From the NCBI GenBank assembly GCA_016716085.1, contig JADJWY010000023.1, positions 186,001 to 250,000 of the forward strand: 64,000 nt of DNA, given 5' to 3'. Position numbers and translations under genes: made by a program. The notes under the pieces are model-generated. The model saw only the letters and a program-made list of their open reading frames with translations. It had not been told where the DNA came from and ran no database searches. The stretch is from Hahellaceae bacterium. GTDB taxonomy: Bacteria; Pseudomonadota; Gammaproteobacteria; Pseudomonadales; Oleiphilaceae. Below, piece after piece: positions 63,027 through 64,000 of this stretch (positions are counted from its first letter, which is position 1; every line of letters begins with the position of its first letter).

Positions 63027-63100
63027 AGTGCCCGATTAAAACGGCCCTTATACTAGCACAAAGATGACACGCCCGTGATAGCCCCGGAGCCCTTTACGAC

Positions 63101-63835
63101 ATGACCAGCCCTCCTGACGATCACCCCTCTGAGATCTCGCGGAGCCTATTACGGTCACCGTGGTTTGCCTCCCTACCACGCGAACTGCAGGCAGCGCTTC
63201 AGGCGCGTGGCGTGTGCCGGGCGTTTGCGCCAGGCGAACGAATTTTCAGCCGGGGCGATGCGCCCTGCGGCCTTTATACCGTGCTGGACGGCGCCGTTCG
63301 AATCACGGCTTTCAGCGAACACGGTAAAGAAGCGATTCTGACCCTGATCGAAGCCCCGCAGTGGTTTGGTGAAATCACCCTGTTTGACGCAGGCACACGC
63401 ACGCACGATGCACGCGCCGAACCCAGCACGCGGCTGTGGCAGATTCCACAGGCCGCGCTCAACCAGCTTCTGCAGGCGCGCCCCGACTACTGGCAGCACT
63501 TTGGCCGACTGCTCACTGAAAAACTCCGGTTGGCGTTTATCGCACTGGAAGACGCAGCGCTCTACCCCGCCCCGGTCCGGCTGGCCCGGCGCCTGTTACA
63601 AATGAGTCAGTCTGGCGTGACTGGCGACAATGCCGGTACCCGCACCTCACTGGCCCTGCCCCAGGAAGTGCTAGGCGCGATGCTGGGTATTTCACGCCAA
63701 ACCACCAATCAGATCCTGCGTGACCTTGAAGCCCAGGGGCTGATCACCCTGTCCCGATCCATGATCACTTTGGTTGACCTGCCTGGACTGCGGACGATGG
63801 CGTCGCTGCCCGATAAATCCAACCGCGGCGGATAG
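63101..63835 (+). CDS. Crp/Fnr-family transcriptional regulator
   Basis: This 244-aa regulator has a cyclic-nucleotide-binding-like domain (GERIFSRGDAPCGLYTVLDG, then ILTLIEAPQWFGEITLFD) and a C-terminal helix-turn-helix with LGISRQTTNQILRDLEAQGL. There is no Fnr-type Cys cluster at the N-terminus, so it is more like a cAMP- or effector-independent Crp-like protein. Target genes are unknown. Its 3' end overlaps the convergent P-type ATPase gene by about 70 bp. Confidence 0.85.
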   Translation: MTSPPDDHPSEISRSLLRSPWFASLPRELQAALQARGVCRAFAPGERIFSRGDAPCGLYTVLDGAVRITAFSEHGKEAILTLIEAPQWFGEITLFDAGTRTHDARAEPSTRLWQIPQAALNQLLQARPDYWQHFGRLLTEKLRLAFIALEDAALYPAPVRLARRLLQMSQSGVTGDNAGTRTSLALPQEVLGAMLGISRQTTNQILRDLEAQGLITLSRSMITLVDLPGLRTMASLPDKSNRGG

Positions 63836-64000
63836 CCACCTTTTCTGCTTCGCCGGCCAGCAGTATGGTGCTGCCCAGCACGAAACAGAGCGCCAGCTCG
63901 GATAGCGACAAAGGTTGCGTGCGAAAAATGTCATTGCACCAGGGCAGGTAAATGACCGCTAACTGCAGCGCCACCGTAATCACCAGGGCCAGCAGCATGC
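63765..64000 (-). CDS. Cation-transporting P-type ATPase, C-terminus (partial)
   Basis: About 78 residues are visible; the gene continues past the right edge. Two hydrophobic helices (LLALVITVALQLAVIYLPW and LSELALCFVLGSTILLAG) with FRTQPLSLSEL between them match the end of the C-terminal membrane domain of P2-type Ca2+/Mg2+-like ATPases, and a basic tail follows. The ion cannot be decided from this part. Confidence 0.7.
   Translation of the reverse strand, partial: MLLALVITVALQLAVIYLPWCNDIFRTQPLSLSELALCFVLGSTILLAGEAEKVAIRRGWIYRAATPSSAVQAGQPK

Noticed and set aside
1..64000. CRISPR arrays, rRNA or tRNA genes
   Set aside because: No regularly spaced short repeats, no rRNA-like sequence and no convincing tRNA cloverleaf with T-loop motif were noticed when reading both strands.

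Overview
The window reads as a mid-GC gammaproteobacterial chromosome segment, probably from an aquatic or halophilic lineage (inference). The evidence is a Vibrio/Shewanella-type TonB2 energising cluster, LpxC, TrkH, GlpD, a Tus-like replication-termination protein, an MbnP/MbnH copper pair and a wax-ester synthase. No rRNA, tRNA or CRISPR array was seen.

Layout. (1) 1-7.0 kb: the end of a catechol-siderophore locus (NRPS thioesterase, EntA-type dehydrogenase, Sfp/EntD-type PPTase). A Fur-box-like site separates it from a divergent DUF3450-TtpC-ExbB-ExbD-TonB-TPR operon whose genes overlap or nearly touch; together these make a siderophore and energise its uptake. (2) 7.0-41.7 kb: a large, decayed accessory island. 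It holds toxin-antitoxin modules, two copies of a Tn3-family transposase end plus a third solo terminal repeat, an IS66 element, two IS91/ISCR-like 3' ends, a broken K+/H+ antiporter gene, a three-part secreted RHS locus with a putative membrane immunity protein (interrupted by an IS1380-family element), a 254-bp Tn3-type miniature element, a broken kfrA-like gene, a 1910-codon Ig/LamG-like protein ending in a PD-(D/E)XK-like nuclease motif with a 297-aa partner, and Rpn and YhcG (DUF1016) nuclease genes with remnants. (3) 41.7-64 kb: well-preserved chromosomal genes: plsC, tus, lpxC, a CDF metal exporter divergent from arsR plus an ATP-grasp-like protein, an OmpA lipoprotein, glpD, a SPOR protein, a copper operon (DUF2946-like, mbnP, mbnH, outer-membrane protein), a glycosyltransferase, WS/DGAT, a long pyruvate-kinase-like protein, GST, trkH, rluF, a Crp/Fnr regulator and the tail of a P-type ATPase.

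Most novel content. The RHS core is divided over three consecutive reading frames, two with clear signal peptides of their own. The giant PD-(D/E)XK protein has a conserved-looking partner gene directly downstream, and pieces of it or of a paralogue are scattered at 15.7-16.0, 31.6-31.7 and 40.2-40.3 kb. Several frameshifts (Tn3 tnpA, mbnP and others) fall in short C runs, so some broken genes may be sequencing artefacts.
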